From Parvibaculum sp963975745 (GTDB lineage Bacteria > Pseudomonadota > Alphaproteobacteria > Parvibaculales > Parvibaculaceae), in NCBI RefSeq assembly GCF_963975745.1, contig NZ_CAXBIB010000002.1:62001-126000 (forward strand): 64,000 nt of DNA, in the 5' to 3' direction. Positions 15,786-22,942 of this stretch are shown piece by piece; position 1 is the first letter of the stretch; the number at the start of each line of letters is the position of its first letter. The notes under the pieces were generated by a model that was not told where the DNA came from, made no database searches, and was given only the letters and a program-made list of their open reading frames with translations. The position numbers were made by a program, and so were the translations under genes.

Positions 15786-17030
15786 ATGCTGTTCAGTTCG
15801 CTTCTCAAGACAATCATCAAGCATGGTGCGTTGACCGTCGTAAGCGCGGACGGCCGGACGCGCGAATTCGGCGACGGAAAGGGCCGGCGCGTGACGGTGC
15901 GGCTGCACGACAAGTCGGTCGCGACCGAGATGGCGCTCAATCCCTATCTCAAGCTCGGCGAGGCCTATGTGGACGGCCGGCTGACAATCGATCCGCCGGC
16001 GACGATCTACGAATTTCTCGATCTGCTGACCGCCAATCTCGGCACGCGCTTCGCCGGACCGGTGTTCGAGATCTATGGCGCCTTGCGGCGCGCCAAGCGG
16101 CGCTTCGACCAGCACAACCCGATCGGCAAGGCGCAGAAGAACGTCGCCCATCACTACGATCTCGACGGCGGCATCTACGATCTCTTTCTCGATGCCGACA
16201 AGCAGTATTCCTGCGCCTATTTCGCGCGGCCGGACATGACGCTGGAAGAGGCGCAGACGGCCAAGAAGCGCCACATCGCGGCCAAGCTGCGGATCGAACC
16301 CGGCATGCGCGTGCTCGATATCGGCTGCGGCTGGGGCGGCATGGCGCTGACGCTGGCGGAGGAAGCCGGCGCCGAGGTGGTCGGCGTGACGCTGAGCCAT
16401 GAACAGCACAAGGTCGCGCGCCGCCGCGCCGAAGAGCGCGGGCTGGCCGGACGCGTCGATTTCCGGCTGCAGGACTACCGTACACTGACGGAAAATTTTG
16501 ACCGCGTGGTTTCGGTCGGCATGTTCGAACATGTCGGCGTCGGCCATCATCGCGAGTATTTCAACCGCGTGCGCGAATTGCTGACGGATGACGGCGTGGC
16601 GCTGATCCATACGATCGGGCGGCTCGACGGGCCCGGCTCGACCAACCCGTGGATCGCCAAATACATCTTTCCCGGCGGCTATATTCCGGCCTTGAGCGAG
16701 GTCGCCGGCGCGGCCGAACGCAGCGGCGTCTGGATGACCGATGTCGAGGTGCTGCGGCTCCACTATGCCGAGACGCTGCGCGAATGGCGGCGGCGCTTCA
16801 TCGAAAAGCGCGAAACCGCGGCGCGCATCTATGACGAGAAGTTCTGCCGGATGTGGGAATTCTATCTGGCCGGTTCGGAGACCTCGTTCCGCAACGAGGG
16901 CATGTGCGTGTTCCAGATGCAGCTGGCGCGCAAGATCGAAACGCTGCCGCTGACGCGCGACTACATGCAGGACGAGGAACGCACGTTCAACGCGCCGCAA
17001 CAGCCGCGGCGGCTGCTCGCCGGCGAATAG
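15786..17030 (+). CDS. Cyclopropane-fatty-acyl-phospholipid synthase family protein
   Basis: 414 aa. It methylates cis double bonds of membrane phospholipid acyl chains with SAM. The SAM site VLDIGCGWGGMALTLAEEAG and the downstream YFARPDMTLEEAQTAKK and YIFPGGYIPAL blocks identify the family. VSVGMFEHVGVGHHREYF contains the conserved active-site region. ATG at 15786 has GGGAGG 5 nt upstream; a GTG at 15771 overlaps that site and is less likely. It ends at a bidirectional terminator facing doxX. Confidence 0.92.
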   Translation: MLFSSLLKTIIKHGALTVVSADGRTREFGDGKGRRVTVRLHDKSVATEMALNPYLKLGEAYVDGRLTIDPPATIYEFLDLLTANLGTRFAGPVFEIYGALRRAKRRFDQHNPIGKAQKNVAHHYDLDGGIYDLFLDADKQYSCAYFARPDMTLEEAQTAKKRHIAAKLRIEPGMRVLDIGCGWGGMALTLAEEAGAEVVGVTLSHEQHKVARRRAEERGLAGRVDFRLQDYRTLTENFDRVVSVGMFEHVGVGHHREYFNRVRELLTDDGVALIHTIGRLDGPGSTNPWIAKYIFPGGYIPALSEVAGAAERSGVWMTDVEVLRLHYAETLREWRRRFIEKRETAARIYDEKFCRMWEFYLAGSETSFRNEGMCVFQMQLARKIETLPLTRDYMQDEERTFNAPQQPRRLLAGE

Positions 17031-17036
17031 GAAAGG

Positions 17037-17069
17037 ACCTGCGGCGCAACGGATGCTTGCGCCGCAGGT
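17037..17069. terminator. Bidirectional terminator between cfa-like gene and doxX
   Basis: A perfect 13-bp stem has its 5' arm at 17037-17049 (ACCTGCGGCGCAA) and its 3' arm at 17057-17069, with a 7-nt loop. It is followed by a short T-rich stretch on the plus strand and lies exactly between two convergent genes. Confidence 0.75.
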
Positions 17070-17081
17070 GTTTCTTGAATG

Positions 17082-17462
17082 TCAGGCGCCGCGGCGGCCG
17101 TCGAGGCTCAGACGGCCGGCACCGCAGGCGAAGACATAGAGCATGCCGCCCGCAATGGCGAAGTTCTTGAGGAAGGCCGGGTCTTCCAGACCCGGGTGGA
17201 AGATCACGGCCGTCAGTACACAGAAGATCGCGAAGGCCAGGCCGACCAGCCGCGCCTGATAGCCGATCAGCAGCAGGATGCCGCCGCCAAGTTCGAGCGC
17301 GACCGTGGCCGCATAGACGATCTGCGGCAGCGGCAGGCCCTTGGATTCGATGAAGGCGATGGTGCCTGCGGCGCCCATCGCCTTGTTGATCCCTGCAAGG
17401 ATGAAAAGCGCGGACAGAAAGATGCGGCCCACAAGGGTCGCGTAGTCGTTGGCGGCGTTCAT
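17082..17462 (-). CDS. DoxX family membrane protein
   Basis: 126 aa with about four hydrophobic helices. LVGRIFLSALFILAGINKAMG near the N-terminus is the typical DoxX opening. ALELGGGILLLIGYQARLVGLAFAIF, HPGLEDPAFLKNFAIAGGML and LYVFACGAGRLSLDGRRG follow. DoxX-type proteins sit in the inner membrane and are linked to redox or oxidative-stress functions; the exact role here is unknown. It is a single gene divergent from the dnaB upstream region. Confidence 0.85.
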   Translation of the reverse strand: MNAANDYATLVGRIFLSALFILAGINKAMGAAGTIAFIESKGLPLPQIVYAATVALELGGGILLLIGYQARLVGLAFAIFCVLTAVIFHPGLEDPAFLKNFAIAGGMLYVFACGAGRLSLDGRRGA

Positions 17463-17822
17463 GGAAGTCCTCCCCCACTGGTTGCGTGGAACGAGCCTAG
17501 GCGCATGCGGGGCGGGGATAAAGCGGGGGAATGACAGCGGCGGCGACAGCGAAAACGACAGCGGACCCCCCCTCTGTCACGCAACTGTCACGAAACTGTC
17601 ACAAATGCTGCCTGGGCCGACTTATCCCCCGGGGACAAGTGCCACTTATCCCCGGTTCGCGACTATTCCACAGGGTCCGATGGAAAATTTTCGAGGCATG
17701 GCAGGCGTTTGTGAATGATCTCTCCACTTATCCCCACCCCTGTATAACGAAGTTGGGGACGACGGCGAATCACCCGTCATTCGCGTACCATCGGCAAGCC
17801 TGTTTCGACTAGAACGAGTGCC
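17463..17822. promoter_or_regulatory. dnaB upstream region with 11-bp direct repeats and DnaA-box-like sites
   Basis: A 360-bp gap. CTGTCAC occurs at 17574-17580, 17585-17591 and 17596-17602, exactly 11 bp apart. ACTTATCCCC occurs three times, giving DnaA-box-like 9-mers TTATCCCCC (17622-17630), TTATCCCCG (17646-17654) and TTATCCCCA (17728-17736). A related TATTCCACA sits at 17664-17672. TATAAC at 17743-17748 is a plausible -10. Each TTATCCCCN departs from the E. coli consensus TTATCCACA by one or two bases, so DnaA binding is a proposal. Confidence 0.5.
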
Positions 17823-19313
17823 ATGGAAAATTCGCAAGCCGCCTTTTCGCCGACCGCCGAAACCGACGACGCCGCCTATCGCGTGCAGCCGCACAACATC
17901 GATGCGGAGCAGGCGCTCTTGGGCGCGATCCTGGTCAACAATGAATCCTACGACCGCGTGGCGAGCTTTCTCGAGCCGACGCATTTCTTCGACGCGCTGC
18001 ATGGACGCATCTACGAGGCGGCGGCCAAGCTGATCACGCAGGGGCATCTCGCCTCGCCGGTGACGCTGAAGAATTTCTTCGAGCGCGACGCGGCGCTGGC
18101 CGAAATCGGCGGGCCTCAATATCTGGCGCGGCTGGCCGGCGCGGCGACGACGATCATCAACGCCGAAGAATATGGCCGCACGATCTACGACCTCGCGATC
18201 CGCCGCGAGCTGATCCAGGTCAGCATCGAGATGCATTCCCGCGCCTATGACGCGCCGGTGGACGACACGCCGGCGCAGCAGATTCTCGATGCCGAGCAAT
18301 CGCTCTACCAGCTGGCCGAACGCGGCAAATACGAAGGCGGCTTCCAGAGCTTCCACGAGTCGCTCAACATCGCGATCGAGATGGCGGCCGAAGCCTTCAA
18401 GCGCGATGGCGGCTTGTCCGGCATCTCGACGGGCCTGCGCGATCTCGACAACCGGCTGGGCGGGCTGCAGCGCTCGGACCTCGTCATCCTGGCCGGCCGG
18501 CCCTCGATGGGCAAGACGGCGCTCGCGACCAACATCGCCTTTCATGCGGCCAAGGCCTACAAGGCCGAACATCACCCGGACGGCACGGTGACGGCGACGG
18601 ACGGCGCGATCGTCGGTTTCTTCTCGCTGGAAATGTCGGCCGAACAGCTGGCGACGCGCTTGCTGGCCGAACAATCGGGCGTGCCGTCGGAACGCATCCG
18701 CCGCGGCAACATCCATGAGGACGAGTTCCACCAGCTGGTCGACGCGGCGCGCGAGCTGCAGAGCATTCCGCTCTATATCGACGACACCGGCGGCCTGACC
18801 ATCTCGACGCTGGCGGCGCGGGCGCGGCGGCTGAAGCGGCAGCGCGGCCTCGGGCTTCTGGTCGTCGACTATCTGCAATTGCTGGCGGGCTCGGGCAAGG
18901 CCGGCGACAACCGCGTGCAGGAGGTGACGCAGATCACCACCGGCCTCAAGGCGCTGGCCAAGGAACTCGACGTGCCGATCATGGCGCTGTCGCAGCTGTC
19001 GCGCCAGGTCGAGGCGCGCGAGGACAAGCGGCCGCAGTTGTCGGACCTGCGCGAGTCGGGCTCGATCGAGCAGGACGCCGACGTGGTGATGTTCGTGTTC
19101 CGCGAGGAATATTACACCTCGCGGCGCGAGCCGACCGAGGGCACGCCCGAACATCTTCAGTGGCAGGAGGAAATGGGCCGCGTGCACGGGCTGGCCGAAT
19201 GCATCATCGGCAAGCAGCGCCACGGGCCGACGGGGACGGTGAAGCTGCAGTTCCAGGCCGATGTGACGAGGTTTTCGGACCTCGATCAGGTGCATACGGA
19301 GGGGTTTGAGTGA
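17823..19313 (+). CDS. dnaB: Replicative DNA helicase DnaB
   Basis: 496 aa hexameric helicase that unwinds DNA at the replication fork. The N-terminal domain has PHNIDAEQALLGAILVNNESYD, and the RecA-like C-terminal domain starts near residue 190. Walker A is VILAGRPSMGKTALATNIAF, Walker B is LLVVDYLQLL, and ALSQLSRQVEARED is helicase motif H3. A short insertion after residue about 240 (HHPDGTVTATDGAIVG) is common in Alphaproteobacteria. In relatives alr and radA follow closely; here about 5 kb of other DNA intervenes. Confidence 0.97.
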   Translation: MENSQAAFSPTAETDDAAYRVQPHNIDAEQALLGAILVNNESYDRVASFLEPTHFFDALHGRIYEAAAKLITQGHLASPVTLKNFFERDAALAEIGGPQYLARLAGAATTIINAEEYGRTIYDLAIRRELIQVSIEMHSRAYDAPVDDTPAQQILDAEQSLYQLAERGKYEGGFQSFHESLNIAIEMAAEAFKRDGGLSGISTGLRDLDNRLGGLQRSDLVILAGRPSMGKTALATNIAFHAAKAYKAEHHPDGTVTATDGAIVGFFSLEMSAEQLATRLLAEQSGVPSERIRRGNIHEDEFHQLVDAARELQSIPLYIDDTGGLTISTLAARARRLKRQRGLGLLVVDYLQLLAGSGKAGDNRVQEVTQITTGLKALAKELDVPIMALSQLSRQVEAREDKRPQLSDLRESGSIEQDADVVMFVFREEYYTSRREPTEGTPEHLQWQEEMGRVHGLAECIIGKQRHGPTGTVKLQFQADVTRFSDLDQVHTEGFE

Positions 19314-19344
19314 GGGGTGTATACTAGCTGATTTGGTATCCAAA

Positions 19345-19905
19345 ATGAGAAGAACGCCGCTCCGAGTAACGCTCGATACGAACTGCCTGATCAATTCATT
19401 CGATGACACCAGCGCTACTGCCACATCATTAGACGACCTCAGAAAACTTCTTCAGCTCGCGCGTGACGGAATAGTTGAGATTGCCGTCACTACGAGAGTG
19501 AAAGTCGACCTACAAAGAGATGCCGACGTCACAAGAAGAGCAGAGATGCTTAGCCATGCCAGTCAGTTTCAGGAGGTCGGCACATTAGGGAGATGGGGGG
19601 TTTCCACATGGGGCGGTGGAGATTTCTATGTTGGCGACGCACAGATTAGGCAGACAGCACAAATCCAGGGCATTCTTTTTCCAAACCTCTCGATTGACGA
19701 CAAGCGGCGCGCAAACAAGATGAATGACGTCGATCATCTGTTTGGCCACTTGCGGAACTCAAGAGACGTCTTCGTTACAGACGATGGAGGTATTCTGCGC
19801 AAGAGCAGTCAACTAAAGGAGGCGCTTGGGATCGTTGTCATGTGCCCCGCCGAGTGCGTCAGTCATATTGTTCACGTCGCGATGTCGATCTCTGACACTC
19901 AATAG
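19345..19905 (+). CDS. Putative PIN-domain ribonuclease-like protein, orphan
   Basis: 186 aa. The N-terminal strand RVTLDTNCLIN, with Asp11, and the C-terminal NDVDHLFGHLRNSRDVFVTDD, with three spaced Asp residues, match the acidic tetrad of PIN-fold RNases. A middle helix has EIAVTTRVKVDLQRD. PIN proteins cut RNA, often as VapC toxins, but this one is longer than most VapCs (about 130 aa) and no antitoxin gene lies next to it. Its base composition is visibly less GC-rich than the neighbours, which suggests transfer. The start is uncertain: GTG at 19306 overlaps dnaB, while ATG at 19345 puts the PIN motif at the N-terminus. Confidence 0.6.
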   Translation: MRRTPLRVTLDTNCLINSFDDTSATATSLDDLRKLLQLARDGIVEIAVTTRVKVDLQRDADVTRRAEMLSHASQFQEVGTLGRWGVSTWGGGDFYVGDAQIRQTAQIQGILFPNLSIDDKRRANKMNDVDHLFGHLRNSRDVFVTDDGGILRKSSQLKEALGIVVMCPAECVSHIVHVAMSISDTQ

Positions 19906-20574
19906 ACCGGTCACCTGTGCGGGCCGGCGTGTCGCGGACTCTGAAAAGCTCGTCTCCGCAGAAAATAGCGTGTACCGCCCCCCCGTTGCTTATCCAGCGC
20001 CGGATGGTTGATCACGCGAAGACGCAAAGACGGGAAGTTTGCACGCAGAGGCGCAGAGGGGGCGTCGCATGACGATTGTCATGTGCCTCAATCGGTTCCG
20101 GGTTGCTTCCGCCTTCGGCTCGCAATGACGATTTGGGGTTTGCCTCCTGCCCCGCCTCCCCCTCGGCGTCATCCCGGCACTTGTTGCCGGGAACCATTGG
20201 CACATCCACAGATGGTGCATTCGCGGTGCTTGCTCCATCGCCCGCCGCGCGCACGGACGAAGACCTCAACGGCAAACCGTGCCGAAATGCGAGTGGGTCG
20301 CGGTGATCCCGGCCTTCGCCGGGACAGGCAAATCCCGCGATGACACTTTTATTTTAGGAGGCGCTGAGGGTGATCGCCGGCCGGCCCTTCGTTTGCGCTC
20401 CGGGCGTTCGGTGCTCGAAAAGGTCCACCGGACCTTTTCGTTCGCGTTCCGCGAAACACACCACACCCCCTCACCCTTCCGACGCCTGCGGCGTCTCCCT
20501 CCCTCTCCCCAACGGGGAGAGGGACGTCAAGCCAGTCGTTGCGAAGCGAGACGCCCCGCCCGCGCGCGGCCGCT
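19906..20574. repeat. Mosaic intergenic repeat copy 1 and associated palindromes
   Basis: 669 bp without a credible gene. From about 20013 to 20357 it carries copy 1 of a repeat also found at 21746-22070, in the same orientation. It starts with a degenerate 9-nt repeat ACGCRRAGR and shares GGGGGCGTCGCATG, ATCGGTTCCGGG, CTTGTTGCCGGGAACCATTG, GCGAGTGGGTCGCGG and ATCCCGCGATGACAC with copy 2. Three further perfect palindromes follow: CGAAAAGGTCC with GGACCTTTTCG (20416-20440), GACGCCTGCGGCGTC (20481-20495), and CCCTCTCCCC with GGGGAGAGGG (20501-20523). These are REP-like elements of a type common between genes in this bacterial class. Confidence 0.8.
20501..20523 (-). terminator. Palindrome downstream of the 20575-21630 gene, possible terminator
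   Basis: A 10-bp perfect stem (20501-20510 with 20514-20523) and a 3-nt loop lie about 52 bp after the stop of the minus-strand gene. There is no U-tract. Its sequence looks like a dispersed extragenic palindrome that may double as a transcript end. Confidence 0.4.
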
Positions 20575-21630
20575 TCAGTAGCCCCTGTCGAGATAGGTTT
20601 GCCACTCTTCCAGTTCGCGGCGGGCCTTGTCGACCGAGTCCTGGCTGTAGATCGTCCGGCCGCTGGTGTCTTTCAGCGTCACAACGCGGGCGTTCAGTCG
20701 CATGCCGTTGGTCAACTGGGCCGAGCTCGGCGGCGCGCCGTAATAATGGCCCGTCTCGTAGAAGAGCTCCCGCAAGTTGAAGGGCCGCGCCTGGCCGCTG
20801 GAAAACCCGCCCCTGCCGCCGATGGCGATCCGCAGAAACTCGAAATCCTCGTCATCCATCAGGTCGTTGAAATCGAAATGCCAACGCTCCCGCGACTGGC
20901 GCGACACGTCATCGCGGTCGAAGGACTCGAACACGACCTCCACCAGACCGAGGTTCAGTCCGGTCCGGTTGGTCAGCACGATTTCGGCGTCGACATAGGA
21001 CTTCATGAACTGGGCCATGTTGGCGGGAAGCGGCTTGCCTGTCCGCTCGCGATGCGCGCTGAAACGGGTCACGTCGATGTCGACCTTGCCGAGCATGGCG
21101 CGGATTTCCGGCTCGCGGGCGATCTCGGCCTCGAGGCGGCGCACTTCGCCCCGGCCGCGCTCGACATTGGCGAGGCGCGCCGCTTCGGCATCGCGCGCAC
21201 TGGCGGCCTCGATCGCCGCGATTTCGGCCTGACGGGCGGCGCGGTGGCGCGCGACAAGGCGCGGGCCGGTATAGCCGTGCCAGGGCGCGAACTGAACCAT
21301 GTAGTCGGGCTTCTCGCCCTTCGCATGATCGACGCCCTTCCAGCTCAGGTAGTAGAAGATGTCCTGGAATTCCTCCCGCTCCTCCTCGGGCAGCGCGGCG
21401 AAGATTTCATGGATGGAGCGTTCGAGGGCCTCGGGCGACGTTGCGTCGACGACGGGGCCGCTCGGAAAGAGCGCTTCGGGATGAAGCGCGGGGATTGCAT
21501 CGGTCGCGACGATCGCGCCGTAGAGCAGCACCAGAAGGGCGGGCACGGCGAGTATCTTCGCCCAAAGCGGCAGGCCGCCCTTGCCTTGCTCGCCGGTCGC
21601 GCCCTGTCCCGTCTTTCCGCCGTCTGCCAT
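20575..21630 (-). CDS. Membrane-anchored hypothetical protein
   Basis: 351 aa from ATG at 21630. I do not recognise the family. A polar Gly/Lys-rich N-terminus is followed by one hydrophobic helix (LWAKILAVPALLVLLYGAIVA, about residues 22-42). An alpha-helical, Arg/Ala/Glu-rich section (about 125-180) looks coiled-coil forming, and the C-terminal half is beta-rich with VLTNRTGLNLGLVEVVFESFD and NFLRELFYETGHYY-like segments. The topology suggests a periplasmic domain. It sits alone between two direct repeat copies (19.9-20.6 and 21.7-22.1 kb). A longer start at 21690 is possible but lacks a good ribosome-binding site. Confidence 0.7.
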   Translation of the reverse strand: MADGGKTGQGATGEQGKGGLPLWAKILAVPALLVLLYGAIVATDAIPALHPEALFPSGPVVDATSPEALERSIHEIFAALPEEEREEFQDIFYYLSWKGVDHAKGEKPDYMVQFAPWHGYTGPRLVARHRAARQAEIAAIEAASARDAEAARLANVERGRGEVRRLEAEIAREPEIRAMLGKVDIDVTRFSAHRERTGKPLPANMAQFMKSYVDAEIVLTNRTGLNLGLVEVVFESFDRDDVSRQSRERWHFDFNDLMDDEDFEFLRIAIGGRGGFSSGQARPFNLRELFYETGHYYGAPPSSAQLTNGMRLNARVVTLKDTSGRTIYSQDSVDKARRELEEWQTYLDRGY

Positions 21631-21745
21631 CCGCCCTGCCCTTTCCCGTTTGTGAGCGGCGCAGTTTAAGGAAAAGACGCGTGCAGGCAATTGCGCGGTG
21701 CCAGGTTTGCGGCGGCATTCTGGTGCAGGGTGAAGGAAGGGTTTT

Positions 21746-22070
21746 CACGCGGAGACGCGGAGAAGAGAAGGGTTTCGCACGCGAAGGCGCGAAGACGCGA
21801 AGGAAGGACTCACGCAGAGGCGCAGAGACGCAGAGGGGGCGTCGCATGGCGATGGGCCTGTGCCTCGATCGGTTCCGGGGTTTGCCCCTCCTCCCCCTCG
21901 GTGTCACCCTGGCACTTGTTGCCGGGAACCATTGGCCTATCCGCAGATGGAGGATTGCCTGTGCTTGCGCCCTCGCCTGCTGCGCGCACGGATGAAGACA
22001 TCCACGGCAAACCGCGTCGAATTGCGAGTGGGTCGCGGGAATAAATCCCGCGATGACACCTGTATTTTTG
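21746..22070. repeat. Mosaic intergenic repeat copy 2
   Basis: A direct repeat of about 325 bp, similar to 20013-20357. It opens with three blocks of a degenerate 9-nt unit (consensus ACGCRRAGR) at about 21746-21836. The shared segment listed for copy 1 then follows in the same order. Copy 1 has extra short palindromic inserts (around 20103-20130 and 20308-20324) that copy 2 lacks, so the element looks assembled from smaller pieces. The rest of the 519-bp gap (21631-22149) shows no gene. Confidence 0.8.
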
Positions 22071-22149
22071 GGGGATGCAGAGCGTTATCGCCGGCACCGG
22101 GGTGACTTTGCGGACCCTGCCATCAACCGCCCTGCCCGCGCCGCGCGCC

Positions 22150-22827
22150 TCAGGCGCTGGCGGCCGTGGCGGGTTCGGATTCGGCGCCGGCCGCCGCAGC
22201 GGCTGCGGCGGGCGGGAAGATCGCGGTGACGGTGGTGCGTTCGCCAAGCGTGCTTTCGATCTCGAGGCGGCCGCCATGCAGGTCCATGAAGGAGCGGGTC
22301 AGCGCCAGGCCGAGGCCGGTGCCTTCATAGACGCGCGACAGTGCGCCTTCGACACGGACGAAGGGTTCGACGACGCGGGAAATGTCGGCCGGGGCGATGC
22401 CGATGCCGGTGTCGGCGACCGAGAGCGCGATGCCGCCGGCGCGGGTGCGCCGCGCCACAAATTCGATGCGGCCGCCATCGGGCGTGAACTTGGTCGCATT
22501 CGAGAGCAGGTTCAGCAGCACCTGGCGCACCAGCCGCAGATCGGCATGGAGGATTTCGGCGCCCTTGCGGATGGTCACTGAAAATTTCTGCTGCTTTTCG
22601 CGGATGCGGCCGCCGACGATCGCCTCGCAGGTCTCGACCAGCTGACGCACCGGGACCGGCTCGCGATCGAGGTCGATGCGGCCGGCCTCGACGCGGGCGA
22701 CATCCATGATGTCGCTCAGCACGTCGAGCAGATGGCGCCCCGAGGCCGGCGCCGGTGCTGTCCGGCGCATCGGACTCCGCATTCTGCAGCGGGCATTCCG
22801 GCTGCGACCCGGGCGCGCATGCGGCAA
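22150..22827 (-). pseudogene. Histidine kinase remnant lacking the H-box
   Basis: 225 codons. The readable part begins GRHLLDVLSDIMDVARVEAG, which normally lies just after the phospho-accepting H-box helix of PAS/HisKA kinases. An intact HATPase domain follows: LVRQVLLNLLSNATKFTP (N box), VADTGIGIAPADI (G1), and EGTGLGLALTRSFMDLHGG (G2). No SHELRTPL-type H-box, sensor or membrane helix precedes it. The first 30 residues are Arg/Pro-rich and look out of frame. I read this as the 3' end of a larger kinase gene whose 5' part is lost. A surviving HATPase-only protein is the alternative. Confidence 0.7.
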
Positions 22828-22849
22828 TTTGATCGGCCCCGGACCGGAT

Positions 22850-22865
22850 TAGGGTATTGACCCTA
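22850..22865. promoter_or_regulatory. Perfect inverted repeat upstream of the flavin monooxygenase
   Basis: TAGGGT (22850-22855), a 4-nt spacer ATTG and ACCCTA (22860-22865) form a perfect 16-bp palindrome. It is 78 bp before the chosen start at 22943, in a region otherwise without coding potential. It could be an operator for the monooxygenase gene. Confidence 0.35.
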
Positions 22866-22942
22866 GGATTCCCGGCCCCAAGATGGGGGTATGGACATTC
22901 GGCGACAGATCAGAAGCGCCGCCAAGAAAGCGAGACGGGGAA

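Noticed and set aside
17574..17602. Three CTGTCAC repeats considered as a CRISPR array
   Set aside because: The units are 7 bp with 4-bp gaps, far too short for repeats and spacers, and no cas gene is present.
17463..17822. DnaA-box-like cluster considered as the chromosomal origin
   Set aside because: There is no AT-rich unwinding region or conserved origin neighbour such as hemE, dnaA or parAB. A promoter role for dnaB is simpler.
17646..19424. A 592-codon open frame on the minus strand across dnaB
   Set aside because: It is an antisense shadow of dnaB. The dnaB translation has all helicase motifs, while this frame is His/Arg/Asp-rich with no recognisable domain.
20076..20306. Small ORFs within the mosaic repeats (for example 76 codons at 20076)
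   Set aside because: Similar frames occur in both repeat copies because of shared sequence. They lack ribosome-binding sites, and the copies diverge with frame-breaking differences.
20575..21630. Gene between direct repeats considered as an insertion-sequence transposase
   Set aside because: There is no DDE, HUH or recombinase motif; it has a membrane helix and a coiled-coil-like region. The repeats are direct, not terminal inverted.
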